Below, one piece after another: positions 1-12,670 of a stretch of 64,000 bases of DNA. Under the pieces are notes generated by a model that was not told where the DNA came from, did no database searches, and saw only the letters and a list, made by a program, of their open reading frames with translations. Source of the DNA: Lumbricus rubellus (Eukaryota; Annelida; Clitellata; Crassiclitellata; Lumbricidae). Each line of letters starts with the position of its first letter. Position 1 is the first letter of the stretch. The position numbers were made by a program, and so were the translations under genes. The stretch spans positions 39,859,821 through 39,923,820 of the forward strand of contig OX243811.1 of the NCBI GenBank assembly GCA_945859605.1. Direction: 5' to 3'.

Positions 1-189
1 TTCTCTTCAGTTTTTTAAATAGCGTTTTTTCAGTGTTTAATTTTTGTGTATGTAGTTTTATTTATTTACCACTTTAATTATTTTGTGTAATCACTTATAA
101 GAAATAATTGTTGTACATAGTTTAATGATAAATTAGCATCATTAACTAAGTACTGAACAAACAGCCTGCAATACATGGCACTAATAGCA

Positions 190-280
190 GCCTACAAGGC
201 ATGTCTGCCCAACGGGGGCTCGAACTCGTTACCTCTTGCTCTCTGCACCAGCGCGTGTTTCCATTTCTCTACACTGTGGT
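190..280 (-). repeat. possible tRNA-derived SINE fragment
   Basis: Read on the minus strand, this stretch has a TGGTGCAG segment followed about 20 bases later by GTTCGAGCC, resembling the A and B boxes of a RNA polymerase III promoter. The spacing is shorter than in a normal tRNA and no cloverleaf is evident, so it is at best a decayed SINE head. The rest of 1-470 shows nothing beyond AT-rich DNA. Confidence 0.3.
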
Positions 281-484
281 AGTGTTCATAAATAAAGTAG
301 TGTTTAAAAAAAAAATTGACTTGTGTAAACAAGGCTTTTCATTTTTAAATACATTGCAAGATGTTACAAAGTGAAATTATTTTTTCTTGTTTTTTCTGTG
401 TTTTATTTCTTTGAAAAAGCCAATGTTTTTTCGCCTCTTAAATTACTCTGTCTTTATATTTTAAGAACTATGGATGGTTTAAGG

Positions 485-854
485 CAGTGGTTCCCAACCT
501 TTTTTGACTTAGGGGCCACTTTTTCTAAGTTTGAGGACACGAGGGCCACTTTTTCGTAGTTAAAGAACATTAGGGCGTTTAGGGGGCCACAATGTTAAAA
601 TTTAATTAACTAAAAGCATATAAAATTGCTGTAATTGATTCGAAATAGAATGTTTAATGTTATTTATAGACTTCAAAATAAAATAATTTGTAATAGAAAA
701 TAATTATCTGTTCTATCCTGTCCAAATTGTCAATTTTTTCATATATTTTTGTAACTTCTTTGAGAGATGAGGGCCACTTTTGAGAACTGGCGGGCCATTT
801 TTTGAGGCCTCGCGGGCCACTTTTGGCCCGCGGGCCACGGGTTGGGAACCACTG
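485..854. mobile_element. non-autonomous hAT (Charlie-like) MITE
   Basis: A 370-bp element with 15-bp terminal inverted repeats CAGTGGTTCCCAACC (485-499) and its complement GGTTGGGAACCACTG (840-854). It is flanked by a perfect 8-bp target-site duplication GTTTAAGG (477-484 and 855-862). CAG...CTG ends with an 8-bp duplication are the hallmark of hAT transposons, and this end sequence resembles the Charlie group. The interior repeats a GGGCCACTTTT motif near both ends and has no transposase coding, so it must have been mobilised in trans. Confidence 0.9.
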
Positions 855-919
855 GTTTAAGGCTAACTGGCCAGATTCTGTGGTCATGTATGGGAATGAT
901 GTAGATTTTACTGTTACTT

Positions 920-1870
920 CATTGGTCTGTCTGTCTGTCTGTCTTCTATCTGTTGGTCATTCGGTCTGGTCTGTCTGTTTGTCCTTCTGTCTGTTTCTTT
1001 ATTTGCCTGTATATGTGTCTGTGATGAATCTTATCTGTTGCCAGGATTCCTTTGTTTGAACGTAGATCAAATCTTTCTGACTATTTACACCAGCAAGACC
1101 ATATATTCGCTTGAGAGGGCTACCCTTTACAATACTTGTCACTCAGATACCATGACTTTGTCGCATTCAAATTGAAAATTCACAGGAACAGTTATTGACA
1201 GATGACAGCAAATGGGATTCCTAGTTCTGTAGAAGGTCATGATTTGATGGCAGTCCAAATTAGTAGGCCTACGAAAGCCCCAAGTGCCTCACCCGTTTGC
1301 TTCCCTTTCCTGGTTATGTCGCCCCTGGGTGCATCCAAGCCTGTTTTACTGTTTGTAGGATCCGTTTGCCCGCATGCGTGGTGTGGTTTGCAGACACTAG
1401 TGAGCAGTAGGTTGTGTGCTTGCTTCTACTTGTCTTTATGTATGCTAACTATTTGTTTGTCGTTTTGTGGCTGTGTGTATCTCTAGGTATCTCTCAGTTT
1501 ATCTGTCTCTTTTATATATATTGTACATGTTTGTTTGTTTGTTTGTGTCTGTCTGTCTGTCTGTTTGCCGTTATGTATTTATTTTTGCTGTCCATGTATC
1601 TCTGTTTGTAGCTCTGTGTCCATTTGTCTGTCTCTGTCTCTTTATGTTACTCTATTACTGTATGTTTATAAATGTCTTTCTCTTGCTGTTTGTGTGTCTT
1701 TGTGTGCGTATGTGTAGGTGTGTGTTGGTGCATGTGTATGTGTGTGTATGCACGTGTGTGTGTGTGACTGTGTGTCTGAATATCTCTACATGTTTGTCGT
1801 GCTTGCCTGCCTATCTTTCTATTCATCTGTCCATCAGTGTATGTTTATTTGCGTGTGCTTGTCAGTCTGC
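920..1870. repeat. TCTG/TGTG-rich low-complexity DNA
   Basis: There are two patches of imperfect tetranucleotide and dinucleotide repeats, at about 924-1012 and 1410-1870, dominated by TCTG, TTTG and TGTG. All forward frames here give cysteine/leucine/valine-rich spurious ORFs typical of such repeats. No gene is supported. Confidence 0.75.
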
Positions 1871-1879
1871 CTATGACAA

Positions 1880-3480
1880 AGTAGTTTAGTCAGAATGCCT
1901 AGTCACAGACAATGCCACTGATACCAGTAGCCTGTTAGCTGATAATTCTTGCTGCCACAAAGCACATGCCTTGTACTAATAAAAACAATAATAGAAATAT
2001 AAATATTGGTATTAAATAAAGGCTTTTGTTTTCCCTTTGTTTTGCGCTGCTGGCTCTGAATCAGTTCCAGGATATAGGGAAAACAGGAAGGAAAATTCAT
2101 TTGCTCGACTCATGTGACCCATCACAAAAAAGAAGTGTCTCATAATCCTCTTCAAGACCCACACTCACTGCTCTGACCATATCAAATTGGTTTATTTATC
2201 CTGCAGTAAAATAGGATTTATACTGTTTGGCAAAATGTGTGAAAGTGGGTAAAAGGAAAACAAAAATCAATTACTCTTGGAAACAGCACTGAAGTTGAAG
2301 CAAATGGGGAAAGGCAAAGGAGACCTTGGGGAACAAATTTTATGAATTATAGGTGGATGACTTCAAATTTATTCATCAAGTGTCTTAGGACTAGACTTTA
2401 GTAGTTTAGTTGATTTGACCTCTTGTTATAATTATCAACTTCTGGATCCACAGGTCTGTGCTTCATGATGGAGTTAAATCTAGCTTTTGAGAGGTTGTTG
2501 GCCATTATAGGTATGGAGAGGACTAACCACTGCCCTCATATGGTGAGGCTGAGATTAGAAAATTAAGTCACTGACATGTGACCTGAAGCTGTTTCTCAAG
2601 TTAATGAAGAAACTGTTCTTATTAGGCTTAAATATAGGCCTATGTTTTGTTAAATATGAAATGTGTTATACTGCATACATGTAGAGTGATTACAATGATT
2701 TGTGCATGCTTAAACACAATTTTGTGTGGCCAATGTCTACATATAAGTAAAACCTTTTAGACCTGGCCTAAGCTTATACCAAACATTATTATTACCAAGT
2801 CATAAAATTACATACATGTATAATTGCATGTATTAATCATGAACTTTTTATCAGACTAATTAATGAACTGACCTCAGAAACACTGGTAGGTTCATAAGGA
2901 TGAGGCTTGGACTGTATTACAAATTGGAAAAAGAAAGCAAACTTTCATTTTGTGATTTTACATGTATGTATAATTGTACATACTTATGTAAATGGGTTGA
3001 TGCCAGAAGTTATAAATTATTATTACAATTATATATATATATATGGATATTATTTACACATACGTGCATATACAGTTATACACTGTATTTGTGTACAGCG
3101 GTTCTGAGGACATGAAAAATTTTACATTAGCTGCTGTTTCACTCTAGATTCAATTTTGTAAAAATTGTAACAGGCCATTCACTGCTGAAATGTCTCATAA
3201 CAATCTAAGTTAGTGGCTAGAACCATACAATGTGAAATGTGGCCTTGACAAGTACTGAATAGCTTCACTGGTTGCGATTCAGTTTCAAATTCTGTTAAAT
3301 GACAGTGTGGTAACAAATGCTTTGAAACAGACTCTCAGCAAATGATTACAGAATTTCACATGCCCCCTCTTTACTGGGCCATCTGTCATGGCTCTGTTAA
3401 CTGATGTGACTGGGTAGGACTGTTGTAGCTTGCAGATTTGAGGCTATGGTGTTGGGTTGTCTGTGAGAAGTTTGTTTTTT
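1880..3480. other. gene-free AT-rich DNA
   Basis: I see no conserved coding frame, TIR pair or RNA gene. A short (TA)n run lies at about 3029-3044. The region is either intergenic or a 5' intron of the zinc-finger gene. Confidence 0.5.
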
Positions 3481-3484
3481 GTTT

Positions 3485-3545
3485 TGTTTGTATGTGGACT
3501 TGTTATAGCGCCCCTTCAAGCTCTCTCTTGTGGTTCAGAAGGCGC
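3485..3545 (-). repeat. 3' fragment of the tRNA-SINE family
   Basis: It contains the SINE tail block (GTTTGTATGTG, then TTATAGCGCCCCTTCAAGC, then CTCTC) seen in the full copies at 6363, 10735 and 17269, but diverges before the tRNA-like head. The insertion is on the minus strand. Confidence 0.6.
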
Positions 3546-3968
3546 AACTAATATTGCCTGGTGTAACACAATGCATAGTAATTTACGTACTTAGCAGATG
3601 AGCGTTTCTCTTCTCAGGCCGTATGCCACTGTGTGCAATCTTTCGTTGGCAGCAGCAACAGGTAGTCGACTGAAATAGAGATGGGTCTGTTGATTTACAT
3701 TATGCCTACTTGTCTGAGATGAGCTGACCTCGCTGGCGAACAGGTGTCTGCCGTAGGCTTACACACCTGATTTTACTAGATGTCACTCTTGGAAACGTGG
3801 CATTTGTGGGGCAGCAGGTTAAGGCTTTTTGTTTCCTGGTAACCAAGAGAAAATGCTAGTTAACAATACCTTTAAGAGTTACAATTCTTGTGAGAGCACT
3901 GGGGGTAACAGAATAATCACCCTGGGACAATTACCCCAGACAATAACCCTCCATGCCAAATACCCCCG

Positions 3969-4683
3969 GATCTGGGTGTTGTAATTGATAGTTCACTTAC
4001 CTTTACTGAGCATATTTCCAATGTGACACGCTCGTCATATTTCCATTTAAGACGTCTCAGAGCCATTCGTCGCTCTGTCTCCTCCTCCATCTTCACTACC
4101 TTAATTCATGCTTTTATATGTTCACGAATTGACTATTGCAATGCTCTCCTCATTGGTCTTCCTAAAGTTCGTCTTTCACCTATTCAGTCGGTTCTCAACT
4201 CAGCTGCTAGATTGATAGCTGCTAGATTGATTGCCCGCCTTCCCAAGTACTCTCACATCTCTACCTTTATGTTTCATGAACTTCACTGGCTTCCTCTCCG
4301 TGCTCGCACACAATTTAAGATCCTGACTCTGATCATAAAGGCTCAACGGGGTCTTGCCCCAAAATATCTCACTAATGTTTTACTTCGTCCTCACTCAGCT
4401 TCCTCCCACCGTCCACTTCGTTCATCCAACAGATTTGACCTCTTGGTTCCTCGGTCTAGAACTGTTATGGCTCAGTCTCGATCATTTGTCTCAATTGGTC
4501 CTTCTCTTTGGAATGCCCTCTCTCCTTCTGTTCGCTCTACACTTCTTTCTGGTAGTCTCTCCTCTGCTTTGTCTCTTCTCAAAACCTGTTTCTTCTCGCT
4601 GGGCCTTGCGCACTGGGAGCGCCTCTGAACGGTTCACCCTACTAGAGGCGCTTTATAAATGTTTAAATACAATACAATACAAT
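3969..4683 (+). mobile_element. 5'-truncated non-LTR retrotransposon (CR1/L2-like), RT C-terminus and 3' end
   Basis: An open frame of about 220 residues begins DLGVVIDSSLTF and continues through SRIDYCNALLIGLP, AARLIA, HELHWLPLRARTQFKIL, GLAPKYLT and FVSIGPSLWNALSP. This is the characteristic C-terminal tail of CR1/L2/Jockey-type reverse transcriptases, beyond the catalytic palm. The frame stops at 4628. A 3' UTR follows (GGGAGCGCCTCTGA, GGCGCTTTATAAATG) and ends in a (AATAC)n microsatellite, as expected of this LINE class. A 15-bp internal duplication repeats AARLIA. No palm or endonuclease domain is present, so the copy is dead on arrival. Confidence 0.88.
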
Positions 4684-4689
4684 ATATTA

Positions 4690-6355
4690 GCATCCACTGA
4701 ACTGCTTAAGTAATGACCTGGTGTTTTGTATGATTTTGGTTGTTGGTGAAGGGCCTTTTTGAACATAAGTGTGGAGGCTCCTTGTAGAATTGCTTAACTT
4801 AGCTTTGCAACCGGATGTAGGTTTAAAACTCCGCTGGTGCAGCTGCTTGCTGCTGCTGTTTATGATGATGATTGTAGTGGAGGTGTTTCTGCCAAGGTCG
4901 TGTAGGTGGGCCGTTTGGGTGCCAGATTTAGACAGTCGAATGATGCCATGGTGCAAGACTAAAACTGTTATGGACTTCTATTCAACACCATGCGCAAGTG
5001 AAGCCAAGCGACACGGTACGGTAGCTTATACAATCTTTGAGTTATGTCTACTCAAAGTCTCATATGAGTCAATCATATGACCAGAATGCTTATGTGTGCT
5101 TAATCTAATTATGTAACCACTGGAAACATACATGGCTAGAATGCTTAAAGATACTTTACAGTAATGACCGCTGGTAGCCTAGCAGTTATTATTCTTAAAA
5201 GATGTCCATACTGAAACTCATCAGATTTGCAACTTGTGGGTTTTCCACTGACATGCTTTTTTTCAAGGAGTCCATGATTCTTTGGTAACACCTGTTTTGT
5301 CCCCCTTTGACAGTCTATTGAATGGGCATCTGATGCTGCTATACTGTAGCCAGTCACTAGAAAGCAGCAAAGTAATTCCAATTTCGTTACACTTTTGGAA
5401 ATTTACGTTATTGAAATCTTTTTATTTTCATAAATAATATAAAAAAACAAAATTTTGCCACTATGCATTGCATCTCTTTATGTAGAAGCTGTGTGGTGAG
5501 TTAGCGTAAATTTACGAAATTCTTTATCTTCCTGTTGTCGCCAGAATATGAATTCCGGCACAATTTTTTCCTACAAAAATGCATTGTTCGCTGCAGCAAA
5601 CACTGTTATATCATCATCAGTGTCATAATTACAATCCACAGATTCATCATCACCCTCATGTTTGGTTTTCACTAAAATTACTATCCCTGCCACCATTTTT
5701 ATCAGTCACCATATAGCCAATTGATCATGGATTTATCAAGTGTGCAAAAGTTATGGAAACACAGACTCATCAGCAGCAACACAAAGACTTCTATAATCCT
5801 TTGTTGAGTCATTGGATCAACAAACTTATGATTGGTGGTATCAGTGACTTAATAGATTAGAGCTTTTAGTCAAAGGGGACTTGTAGGTTAATGATGCACC
5901 AGTAAAAGGGCCGGTAATAGCTTAAATTTCGCTAGCTGATTAGGAATGTGCAATTTTTGGCTGTTCATGTTGCAAGCACATCTGAGGAGGTTTTATTGAA
6001 GAGGCATTATGTAAACGGTTAAATGCAGTTATGTTTAATAGGCTGGCATCAGTGGCAGTGGATTGGAAAATGAAAGCCATGCTTCATACGTGAACACTGA
6101 ACACGGGTTGAAGTAAAGTTGGTGACAATATCATCGTCATGACATTATGAAAATTAAAACCGGATATTGAAATATTGCTAAATGTTGGCCATGTGATAAT
6201 AAAACTTAAATAATGTACTGGGCCAGAGTCCTTTATGCAGAATAGCAACCCACTCAACAGTACATACTACATATAGTTGATATGTAACTGTGGTTATCCA
6301 TTTTTAAAATTAAATGTTAGACTATGCACCAGACAGCAGGCATAGTTATTTTTGT
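4690..6355. other. gene-free region
   Basis: The forward frame at 4769-5080 and the reverse frame at 4687-4956 show no family resemblance and no splice context. Nothing else stands out. Confidence 0.5.
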
Positions 6356-6362
6356 TTCAATT

Positions 6363-6581
6363 TGTTTGAATGTGCACTTGTTATAGCGCCCCTTCAAGCT
6401 CTCTACTCAGAGGCGCTACCGACTACAGCGTGGACACTGCATCAGAGTTACACGCCGAAGCGCTGAGCAATTGTGAGTGAAGGACTTGCCCAAGGTCTCT
6501 ACGCGTCGACTTGAGGTGGATTCGAACCTGCAACCCATCAGCTGCAAGGCAACGAACATACCCACTACACCACCACGCCCC
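6363..6581 (-). mobile_element. tRNA-derived SINE, full-length copy
   Basis: Read on the minus strand, the element starts GGGGCGTGGTGGTGTAGTGG (A box TGGTGTAGTGG), then GGTTCGAATCC (B box), a body with CTTGGGCAAGTCCTTCACTC and CAATTGCTCAGCGC, and ends GGGGCGCTATAACAAGTGC. A and B boxes in a tRNA-like head with a LINE-like tail define a tRNA-derived SINE. It is not a functional tRNA because the acceptor stem does not close. Confidence 0.85.
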
Positions 6582-7414
6582 ATAAGTTAGGCCTACATGT
6601 ACACTTGAATATTAAATTCCAGGCATTCATATGTTGCACTGTGTGGCTGCAATCAGAAAGTGTAACAGAAGTTACATAACGTACTCATATTGATTTAGTC
6701 AAAGGAAGTTTTTTGGGTGTTAATCAGATACATGAGAGTTTCCTTGGGTTCTGGTAAATCACTGTGTATTGTAATAGCTTTGAATTCTGTAAAAACCGCA
6801 ATCTCTGATGATCATTATTATTATTATATTAATATGTTTGTGATGTCCACTGCTACTAGTATTATCCAGTACTACTACCAACGGTATTATCATCAGGATC
6901 ATGGGTGTTATTATCCTCATGATGCTGTGCTGTATTACATCTGCATTGCAGGCTTACTGTGGTACATCACATTGCAGGTGCTTTACATAATATGCAAGTT
7001 TATTACCTGATTTGCATTATGTAGAACCGTGACCATAACTGATCATTATGTATAAGTTTCAAAGTTTCTGTTAGGTTTTCTTTGGATCATATTACGTTTC
7101 TTTGTCTAAATGATTCCCACAAAAAACACTGAAATCATGGCTATCTGATTTAGAAACTAACTATTTACATTTCAAAACAGTTTGATTTTTTTGCTGCAAC
7201 AGTAGATCTGCATGTACATTTGTCTTTAATTTCAGCTCACAAAGTATCGTGCTTCTGAGCAGATACTTTGAAGCGTTCTATTATAAATTATTTTATTCTT
7301 TTAACATCTGGTCTGAAATTTCTCTTGCCTGTAGGGGTTTTTCTATGTAATAGTGAAGAGCGAGTCTCGATGAAGTGCATTATGAATAAAACAGTTCTTC
7401 TGATTTGTTTTTAG
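6582..7414 (+). other. probable intron in the 5' UTR of the zinc-finger gene
   Basis: No coding is recognisable. A good 3' splice acceptor, TTTGTTTTTAG, ends at 7414, 60 bases before the chosen start codon. This suggests the coding start lies in a second or later exon, with any 5' UTR exon further upstream. Confidence 0.4.
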
Positions 7415-7474
7415 ACACTTATAAAAGGCAAAGCTTGACCTTACAGTAGTTGCCGTTCATGTCGAAGGCAAGCC

Positions 7475-10400
7475 ATGGATATCAAGCCAAAGGTGACAGA
7501 ATCCCCAACTGCTTCGGTCTTCTGTGAATCAGAGCGTGTGCCGCAAGAGTCAGACAACAGCTTGGAAGGTGGAAGTGAAGAGAAGGAGATTGTGGGTCAG
7601 AAGGGACAGCTGAAGTTTGCTAGAAGTAAAGATTCCAGTGAAGTGAATGAGTTCACGGATACAACGAATGACCATTTGCCATCTGTACCTGACGAGAAAG
7701 GAATTTACCGGTCTGAAATGAAGCTCAGCCATCTGCCATTGTTTCTCATTGACAAACAAGCAGACAATTCCGGTTTGGAGCGGTTGACATCATCACCCCG
7801 CGATCATTCTTGCAGCAAAATTAAGATGCAAGATATGAGATCATTATTAACCGGACAGGATGCAAACAACTCGAAACTGGAACATTTCAGAACACATTCA
7901 CCTGATCAGGGTGAATGTTTGTCTTTTGAACATTTCAAGTCATCATCAAGTGACCTTTGCTCTGGCAAAACCAAATTGAAGCATGCAAACTCTACTTCTT
8001 GTGACAACTGCACTGAAACGTGTAAAAAAGAGCAGTTCACTCTGTCTTCGTTTGAGGAGAAAGCGACATGCAAATCCAAAATCGCTTCTGAGCAGAACAT
8101 TCAGCTTCTTGTAAATGACAAACAGAGTCCTCGTATCGAAGCTGAGCATCTTGAAACAAACGACAGACACACGAACCACCATCAACTTCGTCAGGACATT
8201 CCCAGAGATGAAACTGAAGAGATGGAGATTCAAAATGGTGCCGTAACTGAAGACGGTAACCATCGTGAATACAGCAAAACATTTAGCAATGCATCTCCTG
8301 CCCATCACTGTTCAAGACTCACTGATGATTTTTCCATCATTCCCATCCATCTACACAACCAGTGTCAACATGGCAGCATTAATAAGCCATTTCTGATGCT
8401 GTCCAGTCCAGGCTCTGCTAAAAAATCCCCGCGTTCTATTCCGATGCGTGAGGCGGTGGATCCATCGAAATACACTAAAGTACCTGACGGTGATGGCTTC
8501 AAGTTTAAGTGCTCAAACTGTGGAAATGTCTACAAGTGGCGTAAATCTCTGAACAAGCACTGGAAGGAGAAGCATGACATGCCGTGGTTCAGGTCTACAT
8601 CTGTGGCTGGAATGGATGGGAAGCTGATTTTTCCTGTTAGTGTTGAGTGCTCTGCTGAAGGTCCTAGACTTCAAGGCAGAGCTTCAACATCAGCAGAATA
8701 CGCCAGAAGTTTCCCGTATCCATTTTATGCTCACTCGTCTCCATTGCCCTTCTCAATGGAAAGCTCACCTTCAGCCAGCGTATGGGATCTACGATTTGCT
8801 GATTCTTTGAATTTTCGGAACATTCCCAGCTCTGCATTGCGTTCTGACCTCTCAGAAAATAGTTCTATCAGGAATCGTCAGATGCATGATCAGTTGGGTA
8901 GACGTGTGAAGGATTTCTGTGGAACACTGCGTCCGTCCAGCCATAGTTCAGAGCAAGGATCTGCTGGGGACCTGTTACTGAAGACGCCACAAAGTGACAT
9001 TGGAACTTGGGACATTCCACTCATTCCACAGTTGGCAACTAGAAGTGATAAGGCTTCAGCTCTTTGCCCAGACAGGTCTTGTTCCAGTGACCAGTCTGTG
9101 GATTGTATCCTTGATTTATCCAGCAAAGGCCAGGAGTACATGCTGGCTTTTCCAGACCTATCTTCTGCCATCCAGGAGTATCCACTTGACCTCTCCGTGA
9201 AGTCATCTTCTCAGAAAAGTATTGTGCAGAAAATTTTCACCAAGAAAACAAAGAACACTGATACAGGACCCTGCAACATGAGCATGGCACTGCCTGGCAT
9301 GCCATTTAAAAGTGCTCTTTGTTCAGATCAGTCTAAAACTTGGCCTTTCTGTTCTAGATGTTCTGTCAGATTTTCATCAGTGCAAGGGCTTAACCTGCAT
9401 TTTGTCAGAAATCACTTGGAGCACCCAACTGAGCATGGCGACAGTGCTGGCAAAATTGAAGAAAAAATCTTGCCAAAAATTGATATTCCCCCATGCAGTG
9501 AAGAAAGCTCAATGTGCCAGCCCTTTAATGCTGGGAATACATGCTTTATTTGCCACCTTTGCTTCCTAACACGTCAGAAGTTGGCGCAGCATTTTGACAA
9601 AGAGCATCGACGTATCCGGCCAAATCCGTACCAAGCTTACCTTTATAGTGAGGATCCAGTACCCAATGTGCCAAAGGTGGACAAAAACTTTCTTAGAGCA
9701 CCTGTTGGGTTTCATCAGCAGTATGATAGAGTTGCAACAAGTGCTTGTTCAAGAGATGAGTTGAACACGGAGACAAATGAATCTGTCTGTTTTAAGAATA
9801 GTTCCAATGATACTATAATTCCACTGAACATCAGACATGATGCTAACAGGACAATCAGTTCTTTCAGTGATCCATCTGGTGTGAAGACTGAAGAAAGCAG
9901 CTATGAACTTGATGCTTCAAAAGATGGTATATGCAATGCAGACTTCAACCAGAAACGACGTTGGACATCCTTATCATGCATTGCAGATCAGGATCAGACG
10001 ATGCCACATTTGGAACCTGGAGTATCTTCCGATGCCACAAACCTGTGTAAAAATAATATAGCATTCAGTTACGATGCAATATCTAATGCTGGAAGCATGA
10101 CATCATTCAAGCATGAGAAGACTCATGACATGGTGTTGAATTCTGAAACACTTACAACATTATGCAAACTTGGAACTCATGATGGACTGCCAAATGCAGT
10201 AAATTTGCTACTCAGTCAGCATGTGACTCATGACGCCAAAACGAACACAGAAAAAACTTTGCTCTCCTCAACTAGAGAGGTAAAACGAGGTTTAAGCAAG
10301 GCAGCTCGCAACAGTAGAAAGGATACGGGATCGGGGGACAAGAATTTGCGCTACAAATGTGACTTCTGTGAGTTCCGTGCCCGTTGGCCATCGGAGATGA

Positions 10401-12670
10401 CACAGCACAAGAAGAACCACTCAACAGATAAGCCATTCAAGTGCAACTACTGCTCTTACAAGTAAATTTACCACTTTTATTACAATATCAATGTATTGTT
10501 ATCAAAAGACTTCTAAATAGCCTTCTTCTAGACCAGGGGTGCACTCTACCTTTTTAGGCCAATAAGTCAGTTATTAGAAAATAAGTCAAGGGTCATAAAT
10601 GTGTTGTCATAAGTCCAAAATTATGAGTATCACGGTCAAGTTTTAATTTAGTTTATATGATTTCTTTCCTTTGTCATTCTGAATTTTACTAGGGCTGCAC
10701 CTGACAAGTCCGGGTTGCATGTTTGTATGTGCTTGTTTGTATGTGCACTTGTTATAGCGCCCCTTCAAGCTCTCTACTCAGAGGCGCTCCCGATGCAGAG
10801 CGGACACTGCATCGGAGTTTCACGCCGAAGCGCTGAGCAATTGTAAGTGAAGGACTTGCCCAAGGTCCTTACGCGGCTTGAGGGTGGATTCGAACCTCGG
10901 ACCTTCCGGCTCCAAGGCAACGACGCCACCACTAGACCACAGCGCCCCACAATTTCATGTGGACTGCGGGCCGTGCACCTCTGTTCTAGACCTCTACAGA
11001 CATGTTTCTATTTTGAGAGTATTAATCTAATGTACGACATAGATTTCTCTAGCATGATCAGCCGACTATAGGTTGGTGTGTCAGTTGTTTTGGTAATCCG
11101 TTTGTCTCATAGACATTTCGCTGAATATTGTTGGTCCAACTTTCTGGAATAGAATGGGCCAATGTTCCCATCCTTTTTCAGAGCAAGGCACCCTTACAAA
11201 AAATCATACAGCCAATGACTCCTGGCCTTTATTTCATTGAATTTTCTTTCAGTTCTTTATTTTAATGGTGAGCAACAGACCTTGTATTCAACTGCAGTGT
11301 TGTAACTACTCCTACAGTACTTCACGTTTCATCACTTTCTCTGACCGATTCTGCCATTCAACAATGGGTTGACAACAAGTCAGCAACCCTGTGTGCTGCA
11401 TCACCCAGGATGGGAAACGTTGATCTGGACAATATCGATTTGATATATGGCATCATCAGCACTTTTGTTCCTCCACTGCACACCTAATTGTTTCCCTTCA
11501 TGCCTTTCTGCCACATCCCTCCAGTGCTAACTGATCTTTCAATTGCCATATAAATACAATCTGATGTTTGTTATTAGATCGAAGTGGAAATGGGACGTTA
11601 GGAAGCACCTCAAGCGCTGTGGATCTGAACATCAGAGACTTAAGAAAGAAGCTGATGCTGTGTGTGAGCCGGAGCCAGTTGCAACCGCATCTGATTCTGC
11701 ACCAGTCCAGATGTCATCGCAATCTTTAAACTCAGCCAACAACTCTGGAGCCCTAGACAGACATGCCAAGCAGTCATCACTGAAGCGGAATTTGCGCCGC
11801 ATGGTTCAAAAGGAGATGGAAAAAACTAAGGGAAGATTCAGCCTAGAGAATCAGGTTTCGACAGTAGACAAAGTAGCAGGCGCCCAAACTACAGATTCTG
11901 CAAACAAGATTAAAGGTCATTCTTGTGTCCACTGCAAGTTTACTGGACAGAACGCAGCAGAACTGAAGCATCATGCTCGAATGCACTTGCACTTGAAACC
12001 TTACACTTGCAAGATGTGCTGCTATTCCACAAAATGGAAAAGTGATTTGAAAAAGCACATGCGGACACTGAGTCATGAATTAGGAGCTCGTAGGTCTGTT
12101 GAGGTGTCACGCTCCAGCGGCTGTTCGATTTGGAATGATGCAGTGCACCCGTACCCTGGAAATGTTGAAAGCAAGGTAACTTCTCATAATACAGGGATGG
12201 TGGGGGGGAAATGGAATAATACTACGCAAAACGTGTGTAACTCTGATAGAATTGTTTACCTCGATGGAAGACTGCAGTGCAGGTTCTGCAACTACAGCAG
12301 CATCGAAATCACTTTGTGCCAGAATCATGAGTGCTTGTTGATCAACGATAAGAAGGCTAGCAACGAGGGATTTGGTGATCAGTTGGCATTTTGGGATCAT
12401 TTGGGACTTCGAAGGAGGGATGAGTTGAAGCCTGCAGAACTGATGAAGCTGGACGATGTTGCAGAAAAACTAGAAGAAGTACCTGGGCTGAATTCATCTA
12501 AGGTTTCGTCGCAGACGTTTTCTTGTTCAGCACTGAATGGAGATATTTCAACAAATTCTGCTGCAAGTTCAAGCAAATTCAAGTTATGTGGCGACACTGA
12601 GACTTTTTGTGTTGCATCGATTATAGATTTAAAAGTTGACAAGAGCTGCCATGATGTTCCCGAAATTTGA
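7475..12670 (+). CDS. C2H2 zinc-finger protein, probable transcriptional repressor (two coding exons)
   Basis: CDS = join(7475..10461, 11578..12670), 1359 aa. The start ATG has a strong context (GCCATGG). The first exon ends tac-aa|gtaaat and the second starts after ttattag, restoring one frame (phase 2) inside a finger. Residues 1-340 are Ser/Lys/Glu-rich and low in structure. C2H2 fingers start near residues 346, 626, 690, 962, 990, 1112 and 1140, and an eighth near 1230 lacks its last His. The 990 finger is C2HC (SKWKWDVRKHLKRC). The fingers near 962/990 and 1112/1140 form pairs with linkers of STDKPFKC and HLKPYTC type. PLDLS at about 570-574 and ILDLS at about 545-549 are PxDLS-like sites for the CtBP corepressor. 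Role inferred: a nuclear DNA-binding repressor. I do not recognise the ortholog group. Confidence 0.88.
10534..10983. mobile_element. hAT-type MITE carrying a nested SINE
   Basis: The termini are CAGGGGTGCACTC at 10534 and the imperfect complement GTGCACCTCTG ending at 10983. They are flanked by a perfect 8-bp duplication TTCTAGAC (10526-10533 and 10984-10991). There is no coding capacity. About 214 bp of the interior is a later SINE insertion (10735-10948). The whole composite lies in the coding intron of the zinc-finger gene. Confidence 0.85.
10735..10948 (-). mobile_element. tRNA-derived SINE, nested inside a MITE
   Basis: This is the same family as the copy at 6363: tail GTTTGTATGTGCACTTG, core CACGCCGAAGCGCTGAGC, and B box (as GGATTCGAACC on the plus strand). 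The head has lost part of the A-box side. It interrupts the hAT element at 10534-10983, so it is the younger of the two. Confidence 0.85.

Noticed and set aside
1202..1889. Overlapping Cys/Leu/Val-rich ORFs resembling a membrane protein
   Set aside because: They arise from TCTG/TGTG low-complexity sequence and have no domain, splice context or conservation signal.
7946..8308. 120-residue reverse ORF opposite the zinc-finger exon
   Set aside because: It is a shadow of the long + strand coding exon, with no recognisable motif.
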